A stretch of DNA of 64,000 nucleotides. Origin: Histoplasma ohiense (lineage: Eukaryota; Ascomycota; Eurotiomycetes; Onygenales; Ajellomycetaceae). The translations under genes and the position numbers were made by a program. Below, piece after piece: positions 23,835 through 36,150 of this stretch. The stretch is taken from NCBI GenBank assembly GCA_017607445.1, contig JAEVHH010000005.1:1803001-1867000 (forward strand). Reading direction: 5' to 3'. The notes below the pieces were generated by a model that worked only from the letters and a program-made list of their open reading frames with translations, searched no databases and was not told the DNA's origin. Positions within the stretch are counted from its first letter, which is position 1. Each line of letters opens with the position of its first letter.

Positions 23835-25587
23835 ATGCCAATGTCACCAAGACAACGAGATGGCCGGAGGAATTCTCGGTCAACAGATGAAGAATATGTC
23901 GTATTTCTTCAAGGTGTAAGTTTATCTGTTCTCTGTTCCTCAGTGTCAATGCCATTGTTCATTCGATTGTCGAGGATGAAGCGTTGACTATGGATCCCCA
24001 TTTCGGTGCAGATCCCGCCTCAATGTCGATGGCAGGAACTGAAAGATCTTGTCCGCCAAACTGCTCTGCACATACGGCAGGCTGTGGTTTACGATGATTG
24101 TCACGGGCATCCCACTGGACTTGGCCAAATCATAGTGAAAAATGAAGATGAAGCGTGGCGCACTTATAGTAAGTATTTAGCGGAAATCGCCCGTCAAACC
24201 GTATTTTTCTAACCAACGCGATAGACAGGCTCTCAACGAACGGGTGGAATGGTAATAGCTTGACGGTGACACTATCGCTCGCAAGTGCGCCGACCAAACC
24301 CATTGCTGGACCGACCAAGAGTCAACCTCCAAGCCGAATGCCATATGCTGCTGGTGGATATTCGAGTCCTCCAAGATGCCCACCACTTATCTCCTCCCCG
24401 ACGAGCACTATGGCCCCTGAGTAAGTATGACTTTAGAAACTCAACTGCTTTTGTCCCCTCTACGTTTCAAATGCGTATGGGCTCACAAATAGGCATAGGA
24501 ACTTCTCCCCCCCTCCGTCTTACGCTACATCATCAGAATTTGCCCATTTCGTCACCCACTTAAACCCTCCTTGCCAGCATCAGCATCAGCTCGTTCCCCT
24601 TACGACAGACTCGCTAGGTTACCAGTTTCCATTGATTTATCCCAGCGATGTCCATTTCCCGATGCCAACGACAATTCTGAGCCAGCAATTCGAACCTTCA
24701 GCCGTTGCAATCCACAGATACTCCACGGCAATGTGCATCCCACAGCCCCATTATGAACTGAATAGTGTTAACATGCCTCGCCAAACTAGCAACAGTAACA
24801 GTTTTTACAATTTTCGCCAGGATTCAGGTGTGAATTTTTCATGCAGCATTTGCATACAGAACCTTGCCATCGATACCACCTGGCAGAATTTGAAGGACTA
24901 TCTCCGGACGGCTGGTACTGTGGAGCGATGCGATATTCGCGAAGATCTTAAAGGGGGAGGTCGCCACCCGAGGGCTTATGCAACTGCTACATTTCGAACG
25001 AAGGAAGAGGCTCGAAGAGCTGTCACGCTATTTGACAATGCATATTTCAAAGGTTCCAGAATTCGAGTACGAATTGACCGAGACAATGGAGGAGGCAGCA
25101 GTGGTAGTGGAAATGGGGCGGTATTCACGCCTTATCGACTTGCTAGAAACAAAAACACCAATGAGAGTGGAAGTAGAGTGGAAGCCGGGACAGGGATTGG
25201 AAATGGAAACGCGAATGACGTGACAACGGTGACGGCACCTTTGTCAACAGATCGGAAGTCGCCCACAGGATCGACTAGCCTCTCTCCAGGATCTAGTGAG
25301 GCTGATTCCCCAAAAAGAACCGAGCCGTTGGTAGTCAATGGGTCAAGGGTCGGGCTGAAAGCTGGGAGATCTAGCGGCGAGAAAGTTGGCTGTGAATGTA
25401 TGTCTTGCGCTTTTTTTTTAACCATATTTCTTCCCCCTCATCCCCCTGATTGAATATCAAACCTATCCCTTGTCCTCGATTCCATGTCCGCTGGACTCTA
25501 TAGCTGTGTTTTATGTCCATATCATCTAATTTATCGTATCACGCCTAGATGAACTTTCCTGCAGGACTCAGGAGATTCGGCTGTGAA
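23835..25587 (+). CDS. RNA-binding protein with two RRM domains
   Basis: Five-exon model giving about 451 residues: 23835-23915, 24012-24168, 24225-24420, 24499-25397 and a short last exon 25565-25587. RRM 1 (residues about 20-100) reads EYVVFLQGIPPQCRWQELKD.. and HPTGLGQIIVKNEDEAWR. RRM 2 (about 215-295) reads CSICIQNLAIDTTWQNLKDY.. and AYATATFRTKEEARRAV. The linker is Pro/Ser-rich and the tail Gly/Ser-rich, typical of fungal mRNA-binding regulators; the target is unknown. Exon 4 has two acceptors 6 nt apart (24493 and 24499), both in frame. The 3' end is the weak point: an alternative terminal coding segment (NSDGNIAHLKNIHSL.., stop at about 25747) is open after an acceptor at 25653. Confidence 0.8.
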
Positions 25588-25749
25588 ATGAGTTAATTAA
25601 GCCAGGTCTGAAACACGCAATGGCTGACATACTCGTAATTTGACTTGCGCAGAACAGTGATGGAAATATAGCCCACCTTAAGAATATCCACTCGCTTGTC
25701 CAATTTCAACAAATACCTCCACCCAACGAAGGTGAAAACGAGTTTTAAG

Positions 25750-27251
25750 TGATTCGATCAGAGCAGGTGCGGGTACACCGGCTGGAATGGAGAAGGGAAG
25801 CAAGGCAATTGATGAAGGAGATGCAAAATCTCTTCTACATTATGAATGTGATGGGGCCCAGAATCAGATCTACTTGAATGATCTTCTATATTAATCATTT
25901 CAAGCCTGTAAAGACGAGGTTTCCCTTCGAAACTAGTCCCGTACGCTAATTCCTTTCGCTTTTTCCTTTTTCTAGGATGGAATGTTGGGGTGTTTTACCT
26001 TTCTCCTGCCCCTTTTTTCCTTGCCTCTCCAATTCTCATCTTCATTTTATGATCCATCTATCACCCCACCGCGTCCCTTTCCACAATTCTATTATTATTA
26101 TTATTATTCTTTTTATATCTTCTGATATCCCTTCCCCTCCAACTTATATTATAACTTGCGCAAACCATGAATTTGCCTTAGCCAGAACCAGATAGAAATA
26201 CTATTCTAAATACTCACACCTCAGAATTAACACCCCTTTCTCTTGCATTGATATTCATATGAAAAAATGGCAGCTACATTTCCACTATTTCACCATCGAA
26301 TTAACTTCGTATCTCTTTTTATTTACACTTCCCATTCTGCTCAAGTTAGAAACAAATTATTATAAAATAAGACTAGTCTCGCTTTTTCCTCGGTTACCAG
26401 CATTGGGTTGATTTCCAACATCCAAAATTGGGTCCACAATGCACACACCCCCAAAAGCTTTGTTAGCGGCGTCTCTCCTTTTTTATTCTCCAGACTATAT
26501 TTAAGTTCCACAACAAATAAATTTCCCAAGTTGTATTCCAATTCGCTTTCTTTGTCTAGCATTAAAACAAAAAAAAGTAGGCGTACCCTGGGCCACAATT
26601 ACTCCAAAGCGTAAATCTTAAAAAAAAAAAACACCTCGTTAAAAAATTGTTTGTGAAAATTAATGATAAGACTTCCTCGATCAACGAACATCTTTAATTT
26701 ATAGTCTAGGCTCTAAAATACAGATACAAAGGAGGATAGCCCCAGTGAAACATGGTATTCTCTTTCTCGTGGGAAAAAAAGAAAAAAATAAACAAGGGGG
26801 TAAAGAAAAGGAAGGCGTCAAGAGAAAAGGGCTGACATGCTGAACAATACATGGTGGTAACATAGGTTTAGAAATAGCTGTTAGCTGTGCTGGAGAAAGT
26901 AACCAAGCTAGAAGAGATTGAGCAGGTATCATGTTACAGGAAATATGTCTCGAGATAGAATGCGTGCGCCAGCCAATTTCAAGGAAACACAAGATCATAA
27001 GTTTGTAAATAATGGAAAGGAACATCACGAAGTTCAGTTGATTTCAAAGTGCGGGTAAGGAAGAAATATCCCCCTTCCGCTCCCCACCCCTGAGTCACTC
27101 CACCGAGAAAAAAAAAAGGAAGCATCATTTATTCCTATGTTACATGCGTATTCACCACGCACCAGTAGCAAAGTTGTGCTATTCTTTATTCTTCCCAACA
27201 AACCGTATTATCAAAAAGAAGACAGTTAAAATAAGAAGATAATAAACATCG
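25750..27251. other. Convergent intergenic region
   Basis: 3' flanks of the plus-strand RRM gene and the minus-strand CWC22 gene. It is AT-rich with an ATT microsatellite near 26094-26110 and several short poly-A runs; no coding signal seen. Confidence 0.6.
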
Positions 27252-29987
27252 TTATAAGAAATCAGCAGCCCTCGCACGCCCACTGGGCAGTGGTGCTCTA
27301 ACTGGAGACCGGGATCGAGAAACAGCTGGCGAAGGAGAACGTTTTCGTCCACCATCACGGCCCCAACGGCGATCACGTTGTGGATGCACACGTCGTGGTG
27401 GAGTCAACGAGCGCTGAGGAGATCGGGAACGAGAAAGGGATGTAGGAGACCGACTATATCTGCGCCTAGAGCGCGGGGGTGGGGAAGCAGAACGTGACGG
27501 GGACCTGGATGGGCGTCTGTCCTTGCTCCGGCCTCTGATTGCTCTGGAGCGAGGCGGGGTTACAGATCTAGAAGGGGATCGTCGCCTGGCCCTATTCGGT
27601 TTGAGAGGTGGCGGGGATCGTGAGAGTGAGTAGCTTGTCGACCTGTGGCGAGTGTCCTTGGCACGTCTGCGGCGGGGAGGGCTGATTGAGCGGGATGGAA
27701 AGCGTCCGCTACCTCTTCCGCTAGCGATTGCTTTCTGACCCCGCGAATCTGACCGCTTGCGTAGAGGAGATCGACGACGTACAGGAGAATATGAGACAGA
27801 TCGAGATCTGTGGCTCGCAGGAGATAGCGACCGAGAGTATGGTGGTTGTCTACCCCGGCGCCTAGGTGGAGGTGTCGGTGAGCGGGATGGCGTAGAGCTA
27901 TAGCTTCTGCTACTGCTTCTGCTAAGGCTTCTTCCTCGAGATGAGGGAGAGCGGGAGAACGAGATGGAGCGTCGTCGGCCACGAGAGGGTGAGCGAGAGC
28001 GAGAATGCGAGCGCGACCTGGAAGAACCAGTGTATGACGAGTAGCTTGAATATGAGCTGACTGATTCTGAGTCTGATTCTGCTGCTCGTGCAGGTAAGGC
28101 GGGAAAAGTAGGTTTAGGTAGATTCTTCAAATGCTCGCGCATCCCTTCTGTGAGAACACCCATACCAATACTAGTAAAGTAATTGATCGAGAAACGCGTG
28201 TTTCTTGGATTATCAGTCGGGAACAAACCCTCAAAACTAGGTTGGAGTATATCATCCTTGAAAATTTCCTGCAGCTTCGCCATTCCAAGAACTTCGGCCA
28301 GTTCCTGGAATAGTATTTTAACAAAGATACGGCTACTAGATGTTGTCTCTTCTTCGTTGAGATGAATAATGGACAACGCATGCCAACCAATCGCGTCCGA
28401 GCTGAGCATATGTCCAAAGAATTTCGCAATGTTCCGAAGACGGTTTGTTTCGTAGCGGTGGATCGTATCGTAATATTTGATGAAGGCCTCTTCGAACAGA
28501 TCAGCCCAAAGACGGTTGAGTTTCGCAAAACGCTCCCCGATCAAGCCATAGAACTTGGAATAAGTCCGCTCCTGAGAGCAGCATTCGATGATCATGGACG
28601 GCAACTCCGACTCCTGTCCCGGTGGCAAAGTGATCTTCATGAGTTTGTGGCAGCATTCTTCAAAATCAATACTCGACATAATAGTTAAATAGATCGTCCT
28701 CCTGAGGTTAACAAGATCGGTATTGCTCTGATCCTTAATGTCCATTTGCTGGTCTTTCTCGTCTTCCTCATCCTCATCGGAGCTTTCATCCGATTCACCC
28801 TCGTCCCCGTCTTCGTCATCACTCCCTTCGCCCAGAATCTCGGCTTTTAACTTCTTATATGCATTTTCATGTTCCTCCCACTGAGCATCATACTTAAATA
28901 TATTCAGACCATCTTGGACATCGATTTCATCATCAAGACTAATGCGATGCGTGATCTGGTCTTCCTCCTCGACGAGATCGAGCTCTTCCTTGATAGCAGG
29001 GTTATCTTTGTAATGATCCTTTCGGACCTGGAATAGAACTTCGATCATATATTGAACACGCTTGTCAATATCCGCCTCGTGAAGTATGTTTCTGAACTGG
29101 TCAAACACAGCCAGCGCGATTGGCCCTCCCATTTCCTCTAAGTATTGTCCGACCTCCCTAGTAAGGCCAACAGCAATCTCCACACTATCATCCGTAGGTT
29201 TGTGTAGCAAAAGCAGAAGGATTTGAGCAGCTACCATTTCATGTGCCACCTGTTGATTACACAAGTGGGCAATAAAGGTGGTCGAGGAGATGCAAACGGC
29301 TTTGTCATTTCGCTTGAAGGCCTTGCGGAACTGGACTATGAGCCGATTTAGCAAAAGCTCTCCCACCTGCGGAAGTTTTGTGTTGACAATCGCGGCCATG
29401 GCGGCATATATTGGAGTAAACGGCAAACTAGCAGCCTGAGCTTTCATAATACTTCGGCAAAAGAGACCTCTTCCGCGAACGAGATTCTCTCCAAAAAGCT
29501 CAGGAACGATAAATTTGATGTTCGAAACGTTGACTTTGTTGATCAGACCGTTAATGGATTTCTTCAGGGCCTCCCATGACATCCGCTGATACTCCTTGCT
29601 CGTCTTATCAGTGATCTGAGCTTGCAGTGCTCTAAGTTTCGCTGGAGGAATGTAAGTTCCACCAGAGCGCATATTCAGCAGTTTTTCATATTCCGCCTTC
29701 GCAGCAGCTTGCTTCTCTTCTTCGGTCAGGGGCTTCGCAGGAGCTTCTCGTATTCGAAGCCGTTCGGTGAGCTGATGTTCTCTCTCCATATGACTGTTTG
29801 ACTCGCCATGAGGAAAGTCAGGCCCTCCACGAGACGTCCCGTTTGGAGGAGAACGACGCCGGTCAGGTGAAGGGGATCGGGATGGTGGTGACCGTTTTCG
29901 AGTCCCAGAAGGCTGGGGAGAGTAGGACGCGCCCGGTGGGGGAGTAGGCAGACGAACTGCTGACTGCAGCATCACCGGATCTTCCAT
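27252..29987 (-). CDS. cwc22: Pre-mRNA splicing factor CWC22
   Basis: Spliceosome-associated protein needed for Prp2-dependent catalytic activation; in animals the homologue also loads eIF4A3 for the exon junction complex. Single uninterrupted exon of 911 residues. An N-terminal Pro/Arg/Ser-rich leader (1-70) is followed by the MIF4G domain (about 135-320, [30 protein letters not shown]). Next come an acidic stretch (about 395-420) and the MA3 domain (about 430-545, [20 protein letters not shown]). The conserved C-terminal block ends at about residue 635 ([20 protein letters not shown]). The last 270 residues form a dense SR/RS repeat domain, like metazoan CWC22 and unlike the short budding yeast protein. 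It is divergently transcribed from DPM2 with 357 bases between start codons. Confidence 0.95.
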   Translation of the reverse strand: MEDPVMLQSAVRLPTPPPGASYSPQPSGTRKRSPPSRSPSPDRRRSPPNGTSRGGPDFPHGESNSHMEREHQLTERLRIREAPAKPLTEEEKQAAAKAEYEKLLNMRSGGTYIPPAKLRALQAQITDKTSKEYQRMSWEALKKSINGLINKVNVSNIKFIVPELFGENLVRGRGLFCRSIMKAQAASLPFTPIYAAMAAIVNTKLPQVGELLLNRLIVQFRKAFKRNDKAVCISSTTFIAHLCNQQVAHEMVAAQILLLLLHKPTDDSVEIAVGLTREVGQYLEEMGGPIALAVFDQFRNILHEADIDKRVQYMIEVLFQVRKDHYKDNPAIKEELDLVEEEDQITHRISLDDEIDVQDGLNIFKYDAQWEEHENAYKKLKAEILGEGSDDEDGDEGESDESSDEDEEDEKDQQMDIKDQSNTDLVNLRRTIYLTIMSSIDFEECCHKLMKITLPPGQESELPSMIIECCSQERTYSKFYGLIGERFAKLNRLWADLFEEAFIKYYDTIHRYETNRLRNIAKFFGHMLSSDAIGWHALSIIHLNEEETTSSSRIFVKILFQELAEVLGMAKLQEIFKDDILQPSFEGLFPTDNPRNTRFSINYFTSIGMGVLTEGMREHLKNLPKPTFPALPARAAESDSESVSSYSSYSSYTGSSRSRSHSRSRSPSRGRRRSISFSRSPSSRGRSLSRSSSRSYSSTPSRSPTPPPRRRGRQPPYSRSLSPASHRSRSVSYSPVRRRSPLRKRSDSRGQKAIASGRGSGRFPSRSISPPRRRRAKDTRHRSTSYSLSRSPPPLKPNRARRRSPSRSVTPPRSRAIRGRSKDRRPSRSPSRSASPPPRSRRRYSRSPTSLSRSRSPQRSLTPPRRVHPQRDRRWGRDGGRKRSPSPAVSRSRSPVRAPLPSGRARAADFL

Positions 29988-30344
29988 TTCGAGCAGGACG
30001 TGATGCGGTTTGTCGTTACTTCCAAGTCATATTAAGATATTGTAATCACTCGCGTGGCTGGAAGTGTTTGCTGGGGGACGAATGCTTGTTCAAAATGGCA
30101 GAAAAAAAAGGCTTTAGCGCCTGAATCCATCACGTGATATACAATGATTCCAGACTGTTATTTTGCCCACCGCGACTCAGTCAGGAGGAAGCCGGTGAGA
30201 ATTTGACCTTTCTCACCCTGATTACTATTCAGCAATTAGCAACGTTGGTTTTCTTGATATCTATTTCTTTTTCAACCCTATTTAGGGATTAACCTGCTAC
30301 CTCACTCAATCCCCAGACCTGAGCTACCTCTACTCCTCGCAGTG
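29988..30344. promoter_or_regulatory. Shared divergent promoter of CWC22 and DPM2
   Basis: The 357 bases between the two ATGs contain the 10-base palindrome ATCACGTGAT (30129-30138), an extended E-box of the kind bound by Cbf1-type bHLH factors. A pyrimidine-rich stretch lies on the DPM2 side. Confidence 0.6.
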
Positions 30345-30817
30345 ATGGTGATTTTTCATTCCTTGCTCTGTATACAATCAAAAATTTGCTAATTGTTCAT
30401 ACACAAACAGTTTGGACGACTTATTGGATTGGCCATGCTTTTAGTGGCAACTGCTGTTTACCTTTACTACACGGCATGGACTCTACTCATGGTATGATGA
30501 ATAATTTTACCACTTTTCTCGAGCCGCAAACGCAGAAAGAAAAAAAAAAAAGGGGGGATGAGGTCGCGCAGCGCAACGAAGTTGCCAGATGAAAATGTCT
30601 TCTGACCAACTTTCTCGATTGTCAAATATAGCCCTTTGTCGATGACGGCCACCCACTCCATGACCTCTTCCCACCCCGTGTCTGGGCAATCCGTATTCCC
30701 GTTATCCTGACGCTACTCGGATCTGCGGTCGTGGGTTCATTCTTAGGCGTTGTTATGATTCGAAGTAATCGGAAAAAGGCTGCCAAAGCGAAGGCATCAT
30801 CGAAGAAGAAAGCTTGA
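30345..30817 (+). CDS. dpm2: Dolichol phosphate-mannose synthase regulatory subunit DPM2
   Basis: Small ER membrane subunit that stabilises the Dpm1 catalytic subunit and supports dolichol-phosphate-mannose supply for N-glycosylation, O-mannosylation and GPI anchors. The model gives 89 residues from three exons: 30345-30347 (only the ATG), 30411-30491 and 30632-30817. The second exon encodes GRLIGLAMLLVATAVYLYYT, the first membrane helix. The third encodes PFVDDGHPLHDLFPPRVWAI and IPVILTLLGSAVVGSFLGVV, the second helix, with a Lys-rich C-terminus (RSNRKKAAKAKASSKKKA). Both helices and the PFVD-HPL-F-P-R signature match the family closely. The three-base first exon is my best solution: intron 30348-30410 has a GCTAAT branch site, and a longer first exon fails in frame. 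Confidence 0.88.
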
Positions 30818-32691
30818 CGCCTGGACCCTATTTCTATTATCTGTTATATGCTCTTTTATTCCACCTATGGCCAGGGTTTGAGAATAGACAAGCGAACAGG
30901 GGGAGGTGGAGCATGCAGTCAGGCCAGATATCCCCCGCAGCGCTGGAGTAAGCCGTGTTCTAGTACCGTTATATACGTTAACAATGCGACTTTATTCGAT
31001 CATAATCGTCCTACAAAGAGATCTCGATAATTGATGTGTGATATTCATCATTGCTCAGGCTTTCACACCTTCATAGTCGGATTTATCCGCCTCGAAATAT
31101 TGAAGGTGTTCATACGGCTCTTTTTCTGTGACAAGACACTGAAGGATCAGAAATAACATTATCCGCAATGTCTCAAATAGCTTCGAGGCCTGGAACAGAA
31201 CATTAAATACAACCAAAGATCAAGGGCGAAGATGTCATCCAGTCAGCCGTTTTCCAGACCGTAATGGAATGATAATATTTTAAAGAGATGATATGTATTA
31301 GTTATTTAGACTTGCGGCCACTTATTCCAATGAGACAATCAGCACACCCCTCGCTTTATCATGTCATGCCGTTAATAGACCCGATGTACCATACAGATGA
31401 TCAAGATATCCGTAGATTCATCTATCCTAGTCACATGATTGAGATTACGACCTCGGGAGTCATTCAAACGTCAAAATGCTTTCTGGAGCTGGTGTTTTCG
31501 TAGAAACATCTTACTGATTCTTAAAATTCCAAAAGAAAAAAAGGAAGGAAACTTGGATCGTGTACGGAGTTAGAGGGACGAATAATCCTCAGTTTGAGTA
31601 CCCCAGAGAAACAGGATTCAAACAACTACTTTTCAAAATATAATAAATAGGATACGTACAAAATACATGGTCGAATTCGAAACCGGTGTGCAGCCTTTTC
31701 CTATGTTCCCTAATGTATGCCTGATGGTTTTTTTTTTTTTTTCAGCGAACACTCCTAGGTGTTACCTCAGGGATGCTGTTCTCACGATCTGCCACGAAAT
31801 CCAGGATTTGAAGAATAAGAAATACCACAAGCACAAACATTGACCCAACACAACCTAAGTGCATCGGATCGCCTGGTATACGTCTTGTGCAAGCAAGTCT
31901 GGTAAATGTACTCCGTCCAGCAGCTAATAATTAGCAGGTGACGTAGAGCACATGACTTGAACGATTTGCCTTCCTTGGCACTTCATTCATTTGCCTTGTT
32001 TGCACTGTTTGTGGTCGGCCAGATTGCTTACCTAACTATTATTTTCCATGACGCGCCGTCATCCACAGCCAATCACAGGCGCCATCCTCTCACCTAGCTG
32101 GATGTGTCATCGTTGCCCCTCTTGTCGCTCCTTCCTGACTCTCCTATCTACAGACCTACAACCACGCTTACAACTCGCTTTCTATCGAACCAGCTACTTT
32201 GATAATAATTTATGGAACTATCCCGCTGCATCTACCAGCAGCTTGTTCGTGTCTACTGAACCTATTTGTCACCTGTGAACATTTCCTTATAGAAACAAGC
32301 AGCTTGCTCTGGAAGCTCTGTTCCTCCCATATCCTTCCACCTCTTGATCCTCCTCTCACCTGTCTGTGTACACCTTTCTGCCTCACGGCTTCTTGTTCTA
32401 TAGCTATCTTGTGTTTATTTACGGCGGTATCTGGCATATCTGGAATATAACCCTGCTACTTATTCGTCATATCCGTCCCCATACCATTCTTGACTGTTCC
32501 TATCATTCATTCGTCTTCTCAAATTCACAGACAGTCGATCGCCATCCTGGATCCCCTGCCTACAAAGTCTCCTTAAAAATACAAGGACCACAGAAGGAGT
32601 GATTCACTTCTTCCCATCGACTTCTACATACTTCTCCGGGATTTCCTGCGCATTTCACGGCCCTTCAGTGGCCACCTCTATCATTTTTTGG
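30818..32691. other. Intergenic region and long leader of the BCAS3-like gene
   Basis: 3' flank of DPM2, AT-rich middle with a 14-base poly-T near 31728-31742, then a pyrimidine-rich section (about 32050-32690) that is probably the promoter and leader of the next gene. No coding gene seen. Confidence 0.55.
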
Positions 32692-35600
32692 ATGCCCCCA
32701 GCGTCTAACCCCTCACGCCAGCAAAGTCGGTCCCCGGCGGCCAAGTCACCGTTGTCACAGCAGCTCACAGCTCCAACTCAATCAGGCCTTAGCCGTCAAT
32801 CTAAGAAAAAGAGAAGAAATGTTGCGGAGCGAGAGGATGGGGCCGCCAAAACTGAAACGCAGGCGCATCCAGATAGCCAGTATGTGACCAGTTCCTCCGC
32901 TGCTTTGTGGTGTCGTTAGCCCCAGCTCTTTCCATTTCCTCTGCAATTCTCGTACCTTTGTACGAGTCAGCATAGAATTTATGTATCTAACGGCCATATA
33001 CTCCACTTCTATAGAAGCGCGTTCTCCCCAGCCTTGGAGCCGGAAGATATCACCCTCGATTCTCAGAATGTTGCCGTGCAGCAACATCTAACCCACGTCA
33101 ATTCTCCAATCTTGGATACTTTAAACTCGTTGAGTGGCCATGATAATAGTGATACCGTCCATCGAACTGATTCCTGGGCTAAGTCCATTCCGTTTGGAAA
33201 AAGCCCACCCAATGATCTGATGGATGGGCTGAGCATAAGCGCATCACCACCAAATTTTGCCTCACTTGGGGAAAAGGGGGGTTTCGGCCATAACCCTTCA
33301 CCAGCCTCACCACCGATGGGGAAGCCTCGGCCCTTGAGCTATGGAAATGGCCACCCGATTTCTACGCCGGCAAGGTATCAATCTGTGGATAGACAACGTT
33401 CGTCCAGTAGTCATCACATGCACCAAATTCCATTGCCTCATCTACCACAACCACATTTTTATTCCGCCCCCGACATCGACATACCGCATTTCCCAAGTCC
33501 CAGTATGCGACCCGCAGGGGAAGGTGGCTATACTTTCTGTTGCTTTGATGTGATTTCGAATCCACATTCAAAATCAAGTAATAAATTTGGTGGCAATGTC
33601 ATGTTGATTGGGAGTGATGGGTATTTGGAGGTGCTTAATGTTGAAGGCGATAAAGCCAGAGTAGTCGGGAAGCTCGATGGACTAAATGGAAGAGTACTAG
33701 ACGCCAAAATTCTGACATGGGCGTCTAGGGTTGATCCTTTCGCAACATATCGGCCACTCATTGCGATATCTATTCACGGGCCCGCGCAGACAGTCGACGA
33801 TGGCGGCACCTCGTCTTCCGCTGATTCGGATCAGGTCGAAATAGTACCAGCAGTACCGAACCCACGGTCAAGGCGTGACGATCCCCTACAAGTGCAGACT
33901 CGAGTTCAAGTCTACTCCCTCAAAACACAGGAGCACATAACAACACTCTATTCAACAAAACCTGTGCCCTGTTACGATCCCTTCCCTGGCTTGCCGATGT
34001 CCGCTTCGTCACCCGTTAGAAACCTGAAAATATATGCAAGTGGAAATTTTGCTGTTATCGCTTCTGGCACGAGTGGCGAGGTTTTCATTTATAGTATTAT
34101 CTCCCAGTCGTCACGCGGTTTTTTTCAGTGCCTTGGAAAAACTTGGACTAGTATGCAGTGGAAAGATGTCCGCAGGTATTCTAGCTCGTCGAACTCGACA
34201 AATGACCTGGACGATTTCCAATCTGATACTAGCCGGCCTTCAACCAATTTAGACACTCCAATTTTATCTCTTAGTGGTCGATGGCTAGCTGTTGTTCCAC
34301 CGTCTGCCTCACGCCGAGTTTCCCTCCACGGAACCATTCCCTCGCATCTAATCCAGAAGAAAACTTATGGACTAGATAGTCATACCCCTCCTTCTCGTCC
34401 TTCAATCTCGTGTGGGGTTGACTCTGGGGAAGGAGAGAGCCTCCTCAATAAGGTTGCAAGAGGAGTCACACAAGAAATTTTCAAGGGTGCTCGATGGATC
34501 GGAGATCAAAGTGTCCAAACCTGGAATAGCTACTGGAATAAAGACGCTCAGTTAACGCATGCGACTCCTTCTCGTCGCTCTCACCAATTTGAAGCGCAAA
34601 CCGGACACAATATTCTTCCGCCAACGCATGCGCCTGATACTCAATCAGGCTTGGTTGGCGAACCTGATCTTGTGTCCATCATTGATTTGAAGAAATGTGA
34701 AGAAGCCCATGATATTAAATCGGGATTTCCTACCCCCATTGCCACATTCCAACCACCTAATGGATGCAGCTTTCTTTCCTTCGCACCTAACGGTCTCATG
34801 CTGCTAACTGCCAGTAAAAAGGGGGACATACAGCATATTTGGGACCTCATGCAGGTAAAGCACTGCAGATCTAGGGCATTTATATCGGATGATCCAACTT
34901 CAAACGCAGTGGCTTCCAATCCTCCGGCTCTTCATGTGCGACAAGTCGCGAGATATGCCCGACTGACGACGTCAAGTATTGTTGATATTGTATGGACTGC
35001 TCCCACGGGAGAGCGCTTAGCGATTATCACTAAGAAAGGCACTGTTCACGTCTATGACCTTCCACGGGCTGCATTCCAATGGCCACCTCTCCGCCGAGTT
35101 GCGCCCTCTAAGATGAACCAAAAGGATACTTCAGCTATTGAAGACCATGAAGAGGCTCCTCCAGGTAACCCGTTCTCTGCCGCCATAAAACTTGTTGGTG
35201 GCACAACCCAGCCTATTCTTGCAGCTGTACGAGGTCGTGCGCCGAGTGTCGGAGCAGCTTTCCAAGGTGGTGCAGGGGCATTCGGCATTTCGGCTGCAAC
35301 GGGAGTTCGTGGTGGTGGTAAGGCTGTCGCTGCTGGTTTGAGTAAGTCAATGGGCGCGGCAACCGGTACTATGAACACACTTCGGCGTGTGGGCGAAAAC
35401 CGCCTGCATCTCTCTGCTTTTTCCAGAGATACTGCTCGTTCTCGAGTCACTTGGCTTGGTACAGAAGACGAACCCTTCTTAGGTGTCATTGACGGCGGCA
35501 AGTTTACAGCATACAGAGTCCGACGGAGTTCTTCAGCTGGAAAGAACAAACAAAGCCACTCCGTTATTGGAAGCAAATTAGCGGATATCCGGTTACCAGC

Positions 35601-36150
35601 TAATGCTCAGTTGCCCAGCGGTCCCGAGCAGGCATTGCCCATGCCGATCGAAACTCAAGTTTCCGGGTTCTGGTCTTTGTCCTCGCCTACACTCGTACGA
35701 CGGTCGAGTGGCAAGCTTAAATCACAGCCACTTTCCCAGGCTGAAATCGAAGCCAATCCACCGTATCAGCCATTCCATACCGACCGCAGAGTCAACCTCA
35801 TGGTTTATCCTACCAGCTATGAGGAGAAGGTTGTCATGCTGACACAACAACCATGGGTTTTTGGGGACGATATCCCTTCGATAAAACTCAATTTGCGCCC
35901 GGCCACCCATAGCGATGACGATGGCAAAGATAATATCGATATCGGACACAACGCTGGTCCTGGTGAGATAGAGAATTTGATCAGTCTTGGAAACGCTGGA
36001 GATAATGTTGAGCATGTAGTGATTACAACTCGAAGGAAGAAGCGGGCGACAGCTTCATCCTCTACCATCGGTTGTGCTGCCACAGCTGATGAGGATGGTT
36101 TCTTCGAGGATGACTGTGATGTTTTAGATTTCGCACGAGATCGAGTGTGA
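32692..36150 (+). CDS. BCAS3-like WD40 repeat protein
   Basis: Two exons, 32692-32879 and 33015-36150, joined across a 135 nt intron (GTATGT..CTATAG), give about 1,107 residues. The N-terminus is Ser/Pro-rich and basic. From about residue 230 a WD40-type propeller begins (GGYTFCCFDVISNP, VMLIGSDGYLEVLNV). A diagnostic segment near 640-720 (CSFLSFAPNGLMLLTASKKG, DIVWTAPTGERLAIITKKGT, VHVYDLPRA) matches the BCAS3 family. Human BCAS3 works with PHAF1 at phagophore membranes and in cytoskeletal polarity; the role in fungi is not established. A Gly/Ala-rich segment (GRAPSVGAAFQGGAGAFG, about 785) and a disordered acidic C-terminus follow. The chosen ATG is the first in the basic N-terminal frame; an in-frame upstream stretch begins at 32599. 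Confidence 0.8.

Noticed and set aside
35052..35576. 174-codon minus-strand frame inside the BCAS3-like gene
   Set aside because: It is antisense to a long continuous coding exon and has Ala/Pro/Arg-rich shadow composition.
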